Shown here in pieces: positions 52,569-61,347 of a stretch of 64,000 bases of DNA. The position numbers were made by a program, and so were the translations under genes. Location of the stretch: the NCBI GenBank assembly GCA_965243755.1, contig CBDEVW010000003.1:1240001-1304000 (forward strand), given 5' to 3'. Position 1 is the first letter of the stretch. Each line of letters begins with the position of its first letter. Source of the DNA: JANSWY01 sp965243755 (GTDB lineage: Bacteria > Bacteroidota > Bacteroidia > Cytophagales > Cyclobacteriaceae). The notes under the pieces were generated by a model, which did no database searches, was not told the DNA's origin, and was given only the letters and a program-made list of their open reading frames with translations.

Positions 52569-55500
52569 TTAAAAGTTAACATTTAAGCCGAGCGTCATTG
52601 TCCTGAACAGAGGTGTTCCCGCTCTTTGAGATCCGTAAGCTCTTGGGTTTTCACCATCAATATGCTCCGGATTGAAACCGTGATAGTCAGAAGCTGTTCG
52701 GTAGATCAAGTTCTGACCAGACGCATAAACTCTCAGACCAGATAGGCCTATTTTAGATATCACACTTTTCTTTAGGTTATAACCCAGGGTGACGTTTCTC
52801 AGAGAGACGTAATCAGCACTGGCGATTACTTCGCTGGTGAGTACTTTCTCCTGAATGAATGACTCGTGAGGTACCAGTCCATCCTCTACGGCTTGTTGTG
52901 CCCCTCCAGATCTGGTAGAGTTTCCAAACCAGTTGAAAAAATACTGATCACCAATATTGTTGACCTGGGCTCCAAAACTTCCCTGGATCATAAAAGACAG
53001 GTCAAAGTTTTTGTAGTTGAATTCGTTGGTCACACTCATCAGAATATCCGGATATGGATCTCCCAGGATTGTCTTGTCGTCTTCTGTAATTCTTCCGTCT
53101 CCATTGAGGTCTCTTACAATTACATCTTCCGCCTGTCCATTGATTCTGTTCCAGGGCTTATCAACATATGCTACTCTGAAATCGGCATCATTGTAATTTT
53201 CAGTATCTACAACATACCCATAGAAAGATGAAATGGGATTCCCGATCAGGTTGATCCATTGGGAGTTTCTGCCATAAGTATCCTGAATCAAAGCACCGTC
53301 TGAATCACCAAAAGCCAATAACTCGTTCTGGTTGGTTGAACCGATGACGGTAGTATTCCACTTGAACCCACTACGATCAATGTTTATGGTTCTCAACTCC
53401 AGCTCCAATCCCTGGTTTCTAACTTTACCAAGGTTGACAATACCAGAGGTGAAACCTGTTACGTATGATACCGGATTCTCCAGCAATAAGCTTTCGCTGG
53501 TTCTGGAATAAAAATCCAATGATCCTGATACTCGGTTACCAAAAAATCCGAAATCTATTGCCGGGTTAAATTCCTGAGATGCTTCCCATTGTAACAGTGA
53601 ATTTGCAATATTCAGTGGAGAAGCGCCATTAACTACCTGGCCTTCAATCACCGCATTGGTATTGGCCAATAATGCAAGGTAAGGCCATCTGTTGATTACC
53701 TCATCACCCACGTTAAATCGCTCAGAACCGGTTTCACCATAGCTTACTCTTAATTTTAAGTCACTTATGAAACTGCTGTTTGCAAAAACACCTTCATCGG
53801 AAATATTCCAACCTACAGATACCGCAGGGAAATTACCGTACTTCGTATTAGGACCAAATACTGAACTTCCATCACGTCTGAATGATGCATTAAGCAAATA
53901 CTTACCATTATACACATAGTTAACCCTAGCGAAGTAGCCAATCTTATTGTACTCAGAGTTGGTTTCAGCTGGCTCTGTGATGAGTGTAGCTCCTTCCAGG
54001 TTCTTAAGGAGGTCGTTGGTGTAACCGACACCTGTAACCTCACTCATGTTACTGGTTCTTCTTTGGATAGTAACCCCTGCCAGTAATCCTAATGAATGAT
54101 CACCGAAAGTGGTATTGTAGTTTAATGTATTATCAGAAATGATCCTTGTGTTAAAAGTATTTTGCAGATAGTACTGAGATCGGCTGGCACCTGCCGCGTG
54201 ATAATTGGTACCATCCCATCTTTCTCTCTTTCTGAACTCCATGGTCGTGGCGAGAGAAGTCTTGGCAACTAATCCTTCTAATATTTCAGCACTTAAATAA
54301 GTAGAGCCAAACAATTTTGTTTTGTACTCCCAGTGTTCTCTTTCCACATATTGCTGATATGGGTTGGAGTCCCCGGAAGTTCTCGGACGAGTATCGCTTC
54401 CATCCCCATCGAAATCCAATTCGATCAGGTGATTTTCCCAGAAATAATCGCCTACTCCTACATCCGGGTAACTGCTTCTATCGATCAGTTGCAGCGTCTC
54501 TTCTGTGTGGTAAATTGGTAACCAGGGCGATTGTCTTGTTGGATTGTGGATAGAGGTTGGAAGTGCTCTTCTTTTGGAGTATGAAGGGTTGATGTTCACA
54601 CCAAATGTAAAAACTTCATCTACTTTTTGATCCAGTTTTAATCTTCCGCTATAAAACTCATATTCATCTGTAATGACCACACCTTCATCCTCCAGGTACC
54701 TCAGCGAAGCACTGAATTTGGTATCCTCATTTCCTCCATTGGCAGAAATTGAATGACTTTGCACAAGTCCTCCTTCAAAAAATACATCCTGCCAATCTCT
54801 GTCAATGCCAGTAAGCTCTACGATTTTCTGCATGTATTGAGACTCTTCACTTATCTCACCAGTCTCTGCTCTTTCAAATTCGATCCAGTCGGCAACACTT
54901 TTTCTGTAGTCATCGCTTCCATGTGCTTCTTTCCACCCAACGTAAGACTGGTAACTAAACTTAGGTTTTCCTGGTCGTCCGGTTTTGGTGGTAATCATAA
55001 TGACCCCATTTGAGCCTTCACTACCGTATATGGCCGCAGAAGCAGCATCTTTCAGCACTTCGAAAGAGGCAATATCATTCATATCGAGATTTCCAAGAAA
55101 ATCCGAATCCACTACTATTCCATCAACAACTACTGCCGGGCCGGAATCGGCTGTAACCGAACCTACTCCCCTGATGGTAATGGTAGGAGCACCTCCGGCT
55201 TCCGCATTGGTTGCCTGGATATTTACCCCGGAAACCTGACCAATCAGCGCATCATCTACCCTGGATACTGGTAGCTGATCAAGCTTTTCATTGGTTACTT
55301 TAGAAATTGCGCCGGTAAGATGTGACTTCTTCTGAGTGCCATATCCTACAACGACAATTTCTTCAAGTTCAGAAACGTCCAATTGAAGTTCTATGTCGAT
55401 CACTGATTGGTTGCCAACCTCAATCTGCTTGGTCTGATAGCCAACGTAAGAAAAAATAAGCACTGCATTGGAGGAAGACACAGTAAGGGAGTAAGATCCA

Positions 55501-55700
55501 TTGACATCTGTGGTCGTTCCGTTTGACGTCCCCTGCTCCTGAATAGTAGCACCCGGTAATCCAATCCCAGTTTCATCCACAACTGTACCAGACACGGAAT
55601 TCTGGGCGCTGGCAGTTACCGCTAAGCACAGAACCGAAATCACTACAAGGACGTACCTTGTAAGGAATTTAAGTTCGAAAGTTTGTAAAATAATCTTCAT
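52569..55700 (-). CDS. susC: SusC/RagA-family TonB-dependent outer-membrane receptor
   Basis: A 1043-residue TonB-dependent transporter. It has a signal peptide (about 1-32), an N-terminal carboxypeptidase-regulatory-like domain (about 35-115, SGTVVDETGIGLPGATI), the SusC-type TonB box region (EIVVVGYGTQKKSHLTGAIS), a plug domain (DDALIGQVSGVNI, IRGVGS) and a 22-strand barrel ending with a terminal F (LGLNVNF). With SusD it imports alginate oligosaccharides across the outer membrane. It heads the susCD unit; the 250-bp upstream gap separates it from the GntR regulator. Confidence 0.96.
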   Translation of the reverse strand: MKIILQTFELKFLTRYVLVVISVLCLAVTASAQNSVSGTVVDETGIGLPGATIQEQGTSNGTTTDVNGSYSLTVSSSNAVLIFSYVGYQTKQIEVGNQSVIDIELQLDVSELEEIVVVGYGTQKKSHLTGAISKVTNEKLDQLPVSRVDDALIGQVSGVNIQATNAEAGGAPTITIRGVGSVTADSGPAVVVDGIVVDSDFLGNLDMNDIASFEVLKDAASAAIYGSEGSNGVIMITTKTGRPGKPKFSYQSYVGWKEAHGSDDYRKSVADWIEFERAETGEISEESQYMQKIVELTGIDRDWQDVFFEGGLVQSHSISANGGNEDTKFSASLRYLEDEGVVITDEYEFYSGRLKLDQKVDEVFTFGVNINPSYSKRRALPTSIHNPTRQSPWLPIYHTEETLQLIDRSSYPDVGVGDYFWENHLIELDFDGDGSDTRPRTSGDSNPYQQYVEREHWEYKTKLFGSTYLSAEILEGLVAKTSLATTMEFRKRERWDGTNYHAAGASRSQYYLQNTFNTRIISDNTLNYNTTFGDHSLGLLAGVTIQRRTSNMSEVTGVGYTNDLLKNLEGATLITEPAETNSEYNKIGYFARVNYVYNGKYLLNASFRRDGSSVFGPNTKYGNFPAVSVGWNISDEGVFANSSFISDLKLRVSYGETGSERFNVGDEVINRWPYLALLANTNAVIEGQVVNGASPLNIANSLLQWEASQEFNPAIDFGFFGNRVSGSLDFYSRTSESLLLENPVSYVTGFTSGIVNLGKVRNQGLELELRTINIDRSGFKWNTTVIGSTNQNELLAFGDSDGALIQDTYGRNSQWINLIGNPISSFYGYVVDTENYNDADFRVAYVDKPWNRINGQAEDVIVRDLNGDGRITEDDKTILGDPYPDILMSVTNEFNYKNFDLSFMIQGSFGAQVNNIGDQYFFNWFGNSTRSGGAQQAVEDGLVPHESFIQEKVLTSEVIASADYVSLRNVTLGYNLKKSVISKIGLSGLRVYASGQNLIYRTASDYHGFNPEHIDGENPRAYGSQRAGTPLFRTMTLGLNVNF

Positions 55701-55950
55701 ACAAAAATTGATTTTTTAAGTGATAATTTATTGGTAGGTGAGTGAAACCGGGACCAATCTGATGCTACAGGGGTTTTGCCTAAGGAGGCATTTTTGATTA
55801 ATTTTGCAACAGTCAGATGGGGCCTTGAATAGTACCGATCGCCAAATTGATATTATTTCACGTGCTCCACTCGATGCTATGGATCAGCCCTGGGCTGGTC
55901 CATTTTGTTTTTTGCTGTTCATATATTCATAACAGTTTCATTTTTTTAGT
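55701..55950. promoter_or_regulatory. Regulatory region upstream of susC
   Basis: The space between the regulator stop and the susC start holds ATTGGT (55730-55735) and ACCAAT (55753-55758) 17 bp apart. These arms resemble half sites of the operator near the regulator. Two hairpins are present as well: TGCCT/AGGCA at 55777-55790, and a stem at about 55881-55901. On the plus strand both are followed by T-rich DNA, although no plus-strand gene runs here. No clear TAnnTTTG promoter was found. Confidence 0.45.
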
Positions 55951-56694
55951 CTAGACCAGCGTCCCATTACTACTGAGTGACAATCCGGTTTTAATAGTTT
56001 TTACATATTCACTTATGTCCTTTAAGTGCTCTTTTATTGCTTCGCCGGCTTTCTCGGCATCCTGATCAATGATGTACTGCAATAGTTGCTCATGTTGTTT
56101 GATGGCTACCTCAGCTCTTCCTTCCCCGCACACATTATGTTTTTTGAAGTATTGCATTATATCAGGAGTGATAATCAACATCAGGGAGTTTAAGACAGAA
56201 TTCTGACTCGCCTCAGCTATTTTCAAATGAAACAGGAGATCCTCCTCTACCGCATCTTCATTTCGCTCTATCTTCACTTTATGAGCCTTCAGGGCATTTT
56301 CTATCTCTGCGATATCTTCTTTTGTTCGGTTTTGGGCTGCCAGTTGAGCAATATTCGATTCCAGAATCACCCTGGTTTCTACTAAAGACCTGAAGTCCCT
56401 TCCTTTCACTCTCAGCATATCGGAAATGAGACCTTCCAGGGCAGGCAGGCCAATCCCAGCCACCACGGTTCCACTTTGAGGAAGTGTTTTTAATATCCCA
56501 TAAAATTCCAGCTTTCTGAGGGCATCTCTCAAGTGAGTCCGACCCACCCCTAATTTCTCACTCAACTTGCGCTCTGAGGGCAGACGATCACCTGATTTCA
56601 ACTGACCAGAAGTGATCAGTTCCCTGATTTGTTTGATGATCTTGTCCACCGGAGACTCGAATTCAATTTGAGAGAAGTTTTTCAGTATCTCCAT
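55951..56694 (-). CDS. GntR/FadR-family transcriptional regulator
   Basis: A 247-residue product from ATG 56694; the frame extends to a TTG at 56748, which would overlap the palindromic operator. N-terminal winged helix (about 12-75) with LKSGDRLPSERKLSEKLGVGRTHLRDALRKLEFYG, then a C-terminal FCD ligand domain (about 90-225) with ETRVILESNIAQLAA and FHLKIAEASQNSVL. FadR-type regulators with FCD domains sense small acids; here a product of alginate such as DEH or KDG is likely. It is placed at the head of the locus and shares its orientation with susC. Confidence 0.9.
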   Translation of the reverse strand: MEILKNFSQIEFESPVDKIIKQIRELITSGQLKSGDRLPSERKLSEKLGVGRTHLRDALRKLEFYGILKTLPQSGTVVAGIGLPALEGLISDMLRVKGRDFRSLVETRVILESNIAQLAAQNRTKEDIAEIENALKAHKVKIERNEDAVEEDLLFHLKIAEASQNSVLNSLMLIITPDIMQYFKKHNVCGEGRAEVAIKQHEQLLQYIIDQDAEKAGEAIKEHLKDISEYVKTIKTGLSLSSNGTLV

Positions 56695-56707
56695 ATTAAA
56701 ACTATCT

Positions 56708-56723
56708 AATTGGTCGACCAATT
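56708..56723. promoter_or_regulatory. Palindromic operator of the GntR regulator
   Basis: A perfect 16-bp palindrome AATTGGTCGACCAATT, 13 bp upstream of the regulator start. Its core TGGTCGACCA fits the FadR-subfamily operator pattern TGGTnnACCA. Probably an autoregulatory site. A partly similar GGTTAACC palindrome lies next to it (56727-56734). Confidence 0.65.
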
Positions 56724-56833
56724 TAAGGTTAACCAATTTAAATTCCAAGATAATTAGGGTTTTTATTATGACATATTGAATATCATAGGCTTTAAAAAAG
56801 AATATTTTGGATAATTTTCAATAAAGATTAAAA

Positions 56834-56845
56834 CTGGTGGACCAG
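56834..56845. promoter_or_regulatory. Second TGGTNNACCA operator candidate
   Basis: CTGGTGGACCAG has the same core spacing as the palindrome at 56708-56723. It lies in the divergent space between the GntR regulator and the GH5 gene, so it could control either side. The rest of 56724-57089 contains no gene. A short inverted repeat TACAAT/ATTGTA (57030-57045) lies 45 bp upstream of the GH5 start. Confidence 0.5.
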
Positions 56846-57089
56846 AATGAATCTGATTGTTGTTTCTAGGGAGAGTGGATTACATTAACAGGTTTTTTCC
56901 AACTATAAGTTACCTGGCTTCATTAGCAATTGATGAGCACCTTAAAAAGAAGTGGGTAAATCATTCAAACCAACAGGGCTAATGGTTACAGTCCTTTAAA
57001 TTGAGAGCGCTATTGACGATGTTTAATCCTACAATTTTTATTGTAATACACAAAACCTGAACCTTTTGTTTCATCAGACTACCGGCACT

Positions 57090-58289
57090 ATGAAAAAGCT
57101 ACCAATCTACCGTTTGGCCTCTTTGACTTACAGTTTTACCTTCTTATTCTTACTGATATTAACACTTGGATGTGGTACTGATGATGAAGCAGCTCCCGCA
57201 GGAAACAACGATGATGTCATCGACAACCCTGATGATGGAGATGAATTTGTAATCACAGAAGTGCTGGAAGATCACGATGGCTCTGGAATGGGTGCTGCCA
57301 GGGACATTTCTTCATTTGATCTGGTCGCAGAGATGGGTGCAGGCTGGAATCTCGGTAACAGTTTTGACGTTACTTCAAGCGATAAAACATCCTGGGGAAA
57401 CCCATTGCCCAATAAGACAATCATCGATAATGTCCGTGAAATGGGTTTTACTACCCTGCGAATCCCCATTACCTGGGGTTACGACCAAAATAACCATGCA
57501 CCATATACCATCGATCCCAATTATTTGATCCGTGTACGAAATGTGGTCAACTACGCCTTTCAAAATGGTATGCACGTGATCATCAATGTCCATCACGACA
57601 ATCATTGGGTAGTTCCGGATGCTGCCCATGCCAATGAAACAAAGGAAAGATTGGGCAGCCTGTGGACACAGGTATCAGAATACTTTATCGAATACAATGA
57701 CTCGTTGATTTTTGAAACACTCAATGAGCCTCGCCTTGAAGGTATCCCTGAAGAGTGGTCAGGCGGTACTCCTGCGGGACGTGGGTTCATCAATGATTTT
57801 CATACAACGGCAGTCAATGCAATCAGGGCCACCGGAGGTAATAATGCCTTGCGGCACATCATGATACCAACCTGGGCTGCCAGTACCGTGGATGCTGCCA
57901 TGGACGATTTGGAAATCCCAAATAACGACCAAAAGATCATCATTTCGCTGCACACATACTTCCCGTGGGCATTCGCCGGAGAAGCTTCAATTTCATGGGG
58001 TTCTGATCAGGACAAACTTGATCTGGAGGGTGAATTTGATCGAATTTACCAAAAGTGGATCGTAGAGGAACAACGTCCAGTGATTCTTGGGGAGTGGGGT
58101 ACCATTGCGGCCAACCCCATCAATAGCCGACTGGAATATTACGAGTTTTATGCCCGTGAAGCAGCCGAAAGAGGCTTATTGACCATAGTTTGGGATGATG
58201 GCGGAAACTTCCGACTCTACAACCGACACCAGCAAAGATGGGATTATGAGGGGTTGGCGTCTGTTATAATTAGTGCGTCTGACAACTAA
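57090..58289 (+). CDS. GH5 family beta-glucanase, lipoprotein
   Basis: A 399-residue product from ATG 57090; the frame opens 8 codons earlier at a TTG. Lipobox Cys28 (LTLGC) is followed by an acidic linker (31-75) rich in D, then a GH5 catalytic domain (about 76-395). Key residues are NLGNSFD (87-93), INVHHDNHW (165-173), the acid/base E213 in ETLNEP and the nucleophile E335 in ILGEWG. It probably cuts beta-1,4-glucan or a related glucan outside the cytoplasm. It is divergent from the alginate locus and not an obvious part of it. Confidence 0.9.
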   Translation: MKKLPIYRLASLTYSFTFLFLLILTLGCGTDDEAAPAGNNDDVIDNPDDGDEFVITEVLEDHDGSGMGAARDISSFDLVAEMGAGWNLGNSFDVTSSDKTSWGNPLPNKTIIDNVREMGFTTLRIPITWGYDQNNHAPYTIDPNYLIRVRNVVNYAFQNGMHVIINVHHDNHWVVPDAAHANETKERLGSLWTQVSEYFIEYNDSLIFETLNEPRLEGIPEEWSGGTPAGRGFINDFHTTAVNAIRATGGNNALRHIMIPTWAASTVDAAMDDLEIPNNDQKIIISLHTYFPWAFAGEASISWGSDQDKLDLEGEFDRIYQKWIVEEQRPVILGEWGTIAANPINSRLEYYEFYAREAAERGLLTIVWDDGGNFRLYNRHQQRWDYEGLASVIISASDN

Positions 58290-58336
58290 TTCTTTCAATA
58301 TTTCAGTTGCATTTTTTGTAAAACGAACTGCTCATC

Positions 58337-58573
58337 TTATTGATCAATTCTATTTCCTACTCTAAGCAACTTTAGGATTGCTTTACCTATGGAGGGCGAG
58401 TTTAATATTTTTATAAAATGATGCTCCGGAATTTCAAACTCTCTGGTTTTATTTCTTCGAAATCTCTTCTTCTTAAAGTAAATTTTAATAGAGGACTTAC
58501 TATAGTTATAAACGACTTTAGAGACTATTGAAGATGATACCTCTGCAGTAATCAATTTCACTTTATTGTTCAT
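58337..58573 (-). CDS. Small protein, KTSC-domain-like
   Basis: A 78-residue protein. VSSSIVSKVVYNYSKSSIKI followed by FEIPEHHFIKILNSPSIGKA resembles the KTSC domain pattern (SS-I..I-Y......L-V-F ... Y-x-x-VP...F...L..A-S-G). It is very basic (many K/R in KKKRFRRNK), suggesting nucleic-acid or membrane-surface contact. No neighbour points to a function. Coding status is probable but not certain because of its small size. Confidence 0.5.
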   Translation of the reverse strand: MNNKVKLITAEVSSSIVSKVVYNYSKSSIKIYFKKKRFRRNKTREFEIPEHHFIKILNSPSIGKAILKLLRVGNRIDQ

Positions 58574-58701
58574 AATTATTCGTTTTAGATACTAGTTTAT
58601 TTCATTGCTCCCTTATAAGTCTTTGAGCTTTTGAGATTTAGACTGATCAGGCACCTGCATCCATTCTACCGCTTCTGGTGTAGTTAACATAGCACTAAAG
58701 T

Positions 58702-59157
58702 TTAATTTTGTGTACTGATTTTTATTCCAAATTGAGCGGTGGGACGAAATGCTCTGACACCTACTCCTGCCTGTACAGATAACATGGAAGTCACCTTAAT
58801 TTCAGACACTACCGATGGAGTAATCACGAAGTTTATCTTGTTACTTACACCAACCCTTGCATTCATGAGGATGTTAAAGTCACCTCTTTGCCAAATCGAG
58901 CCGGCAAAAAGAACCCCAGCAAATTCTTTTTCATAGAATCGTGGTTTAGGTGACGATTCACCAAATTCCAGCATAGGCGCTTGTCTTTGAAAAAAAGCAG
59001 CTATTTCATACTTTTCGTCGAAGCTAACACCTAATTGGGTTCCCATTTTAGGCCCAACCTTGGTGCGCTCAACATAAGTATTCATAAAGGTCTTTTGGGC
59101 ATGTGCGAGAGACAGTGTGCTCCATAATAAAAACGTGAGGTATATTTTAGTCTTCAT
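58702..59157 (-). CDS. Small exported protein, possible outer-membrane beta-barrel
   Basis: A 151-residue product from ATG 59157, the start that gives the signal peptide MKTKIYLTFLLWSTLSLAHAQ; the frame runs 50 codons further upstream without a convincing start. The mature part alternates hydrophobic and polar residues and contains GTQLGVSF, VLFAGSIW, ILMNARVGVSN and QAGVGVRAF, as in short outer-membrane beta-barrel proteins. No named family is recognised. The 262 bp between its start and the 59420 gene show no gene. Confidence 0.6.
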   Translation of the reverse strand: MKTKIYLTFLLWSTLSLAHAQKTFMNTYVERTKVGPKMGTQLGVSFDEKYEIAAFFQRQAPMLEFGESSPKPRFYEKEFAGVLFAGSIWQRGDFNILMNARVGVSNKINFVITPSVVSEIKVTSMLSVQAGVGVRAFRPTAQFGIKISTQN

Positions 59158-59419
59158 TTGTTTATTGTTTTGTGTACATAGCAAAACTGGTAAATGATGA
59201 CCTCCGAATTGAGCGTAATTTCGGGTATTGGCAACTTTCAGTATATTAACTATAGAAGTGCGTGTATTACCTAATAGAAGGTATGTACTAAGGCACTCGT
59301 CGATCACACTGGGTTTGTAATAGTCCTGACCATGAAGCAGGCTAAAGAGGTTCTATGACCGTTGCATGAGGTATTCCAACAACTATAAAGGAGTGTTACT
59401 TCCGTGGCAAATCGGTCTG

Positions 59420-60529
59420 TTATTCCATCCTGGAAGACAAGATCAGATACTCGTAGTACAGGGTCAGGTTAAATGCCTGGCTTCTCCATTTCATGGTTGG
59501 CACCCAACTGACATCAGATAGTTTGGCGTGAAAAAACACAAACTCATCAAGCTCCTCCCTGATATCCCCGGGAGTAAAGTTCAATTTCACATCTTCTCCA
59601 AGCCTTAGCAGTGAAGAGCAAATCAGCATGCGCTCCATGTTGGACAAGTCATCATTTAACAATGCCAATAGGTCCTGCAAAATTGTGTCTTTCAAATGCG
59701 TCGGTAAATGTCCGGAATCAGCGGCGATTAATCTTGAGAGGTGGTAAAGAATCCAAACTGTACTTCGGTAACTTGGGGCAATCTCCTGAGGATGGTGCCA
59801 ATGATCCCTGGCATTGATCACCTCTTCAATGAACCGAATACTTAACCGATCGATCTCTTCCAGTTCAAAGCCTCTTTCAAATACAAATAACAGGGTATTG
59901 CACATGACAACCACATCGTACTCCTGAGCCATCTTATCCGCAAAGAAGACCTCATAGGCCTTGCTGTTTTGATACTTCCTGAGGGTTTTCTCTACGGCTC
60001 CCCTATCTTCCCTCATGGCGTAAGTAATCATTCGATCCCTTATATCACGATCAATCAATGAATCGCTTCCGGCTGCTAACCTTACCAAACTGGTATCATC
60101 ATAGTCATCTGGCAATCTGTACTCTTCCCGACTAAGAAGAGCTCCTCCGTTTGGAAAAGGTAAATCCGGGGGGACGGTCTGCCAAAAGTTGTAGGCTGCC
60201 TTTTTTCTTCGACTATAATATAATGGAAAAAGGGGCTGTACCCTGGCCAAAATACTATCAATGACGACTTGCGATGAATAAGGAACTTCAGGTTTGAGAT
60301 ACCGCAAAATGTAGGCAATTGAGGCGGTAACGAAGATATTATTGTCCTCACTGCTACCGGTTATCCAGGATCGCTGGCTAGGGAATAAGCCTGCATCATA
60401 GAATTCATCATGCTTTACCTGCATTTGTGCTATTTCCATCAAAACTTCGGCTGCCTGGGTAACGGCGTTTTGACCATAGGCAAGGTTATGTATGGCCAAC
60501 CAAAATATTATGATAAAAAATATCCTCAT
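59420..60529 (-). CDS. Secreted helical-repeat protein, terpenoid-cyclase-like toroid
   Basis: A 369-residue protein with signal peptide MRIFFIIIFWLAIHNLAYGQ. The remainder is helical. The stretch NNIFVTASIAYILRYL and, at about residue 140, LPDDYDDTSLVRLA recall the repeats of the alpha/alpha-toroid families (squalene/hopene cyclase and prenyltransferase folds, where P-D-x-DDTA is common). No catalytic DxDD motif is clear. Its start overlaps the UbiA-family gene upstream by 4 bp, so the two products are probably made together. Function unknown. Confidence 0.55.
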   Translation of the reverse strand: MRIFFIIIFWLAIHNLAYGQNAVTQAAEVLMEIAQMQVKHDEFYDAGLFPSQRSWITGSSEDNNIFVTASIAYILRYLKPEVPYSSQVVIDSILARVQPLFPLYYSRRKKAAYNFWQTVPPDLPFPNGGALLSREEYRLPDDYDDTSLVRLAAGSDSLIDRDIRDRMITYAMREDRGAVEKTLRKYQNSKAYEVFFADKMAQEYDVVVMCNTLLFVFERGFELEEIDRLSIRFIEEVINARDHWHHPQEIAPSYRSTVWILYHLSRLIAADSGHLPTHLKDTILQDLLALLNDDLSNMERMLICSSLLRLGEDVKLNFTPGDIREELDEFVFFHAKLSDVSWVPTMKWRSQAFNLTLYYEYLILSSRME

Positions 60530-61347
60530 CTAAGCCACAAAGCTATAGCAAATAATGCGAATGAAATGTGACTGAATCGCACGTTAAACAGGATCACTTT
60601 TCTCGTTGGTCGCCGCAGAAGAAGAATAAAAGGATACCATGAACTTAGCATTGCTGTTAACAGTAACAGGTATGCAGTTAGGGAGATTGATACGTACCAA
60701 AAACTTGCGCCTACCACCATCAGCCCAAGCACCATCATTGCCGTCAGGAAAATATTAAGTGACCATGGATCAAACTGCATTGGTACCGATGGCTTTCCTA
60801 CTTTGGCATCACCTTCTATATCCAACCAATCCAACTGTACCTCACGAATGATGACCATGATAAATAAACCGGTTGCCAGCCAGGTCAGGTCCCTCCACTC
60901 TGATAAAATGAACTGCATCTCCCACATCGGTGCTACGGCCCAGAAGGCCACAATGCAATTGGCCAACAAACCCGTTCGGCTATTAATGAATGAATAAAGC
61001 GAAAAACTCAAAAGCGCCAAAAGTGCCAGGACCAGGAAAGCAGTACCAATGATATATCCGGTAACCAGAAATAACCCTCCGAACAAAATAAGCCAAACAA
61101 TTACCGTTTTAGCACCCAGTTTTCCTGTGGCTATTGGTCTTAGTTTGTTATTGGCAATGTCTTTCTTCCGGTCAGACAGGTCATTAATCAGGAAACAATA
61201 AGCACTTCCGGCAAAAAAATAGACTGCCATATAAATAGCTAGCATCCATTCATGTGCATTTGGCCGAAAGGACACCAGGGCCAGCACTGCTGCCATTAGT
61301 CCGGCAGATGGTCGGATAGAATAAAGTATGTATTTTAGCTGCTGCAT
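60526..61347 (-). CDS. UbiA-family prenyltransferase
   Basis: A 273-residue polytopic enzyme with about eight membrane segments. The first aspartate motif is INDLSDRKKD (54-63), a match to NDxxDxxxD. The second is in LDWLDIEGDAKVGKPSVP (about 171-188), giving the DxxxD site. It should transfer an isoprenoid chain from a diphosphate to an acceptor in the inner membrane. The acceptor cannot be inferred. It overlaps the secreted helical protein gene downstream, and its ATG (61347-61345) overlaps the ATG of the divergent hydrolase gene. Confidence 0.9.
   Translation of the reverse strand: MQQLKYILYSIRPSAGLMAAVLALVSFRPNAHEWMLAIYMAVYFFAGSAYCFLINDLSDRKKDIANNKLRPIATGKLGAKTVIVWLILFGGLFLVTGYIIGTAFLVLALLALLSFSLYSFINSRTGLLANCIVAFWAVAPMWEMQFILSEWRDLTWLATGLFIMVIIREVQLDWLDIEGDAKVGKPSVPMQFDPWSLNIFLTAMMVLGLMVVGASFWYVSISLTAYLLLLTAMLSSWYPFILLLRRPTRKVILFNVRFSHISFALFAIALWLR

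Noticed and set aside
55777..55901. Hairpins followed by T runs on the plus strand
   Set aside because: They look like plus-strand terminators but no plus-strand gene or transcript source is visible nearby, so they are noted only in the regulatory-region entry.
58613..58690. 25-codon minus-strand frame from ATG 58690 (MLTTPEAVEWMQVPDQSK...) between two genes
   Set aside because: Too short to support without conservation; no match to a known small protein. Worth a look if ribosome profiling is available.
59158..59307. 50-codon N-terminal extension of the small exported protein
   Set aside because: The signal peptide begins at the ATG at 59157; the extension has no coding character.
61328..61345. 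Longer N-terminus for the YheT-like hydrolase (MYFSCC)
   Set aside because: Would overlap the UbiA coding region further and has no family support; ATG 61346 preferred, though not proven.
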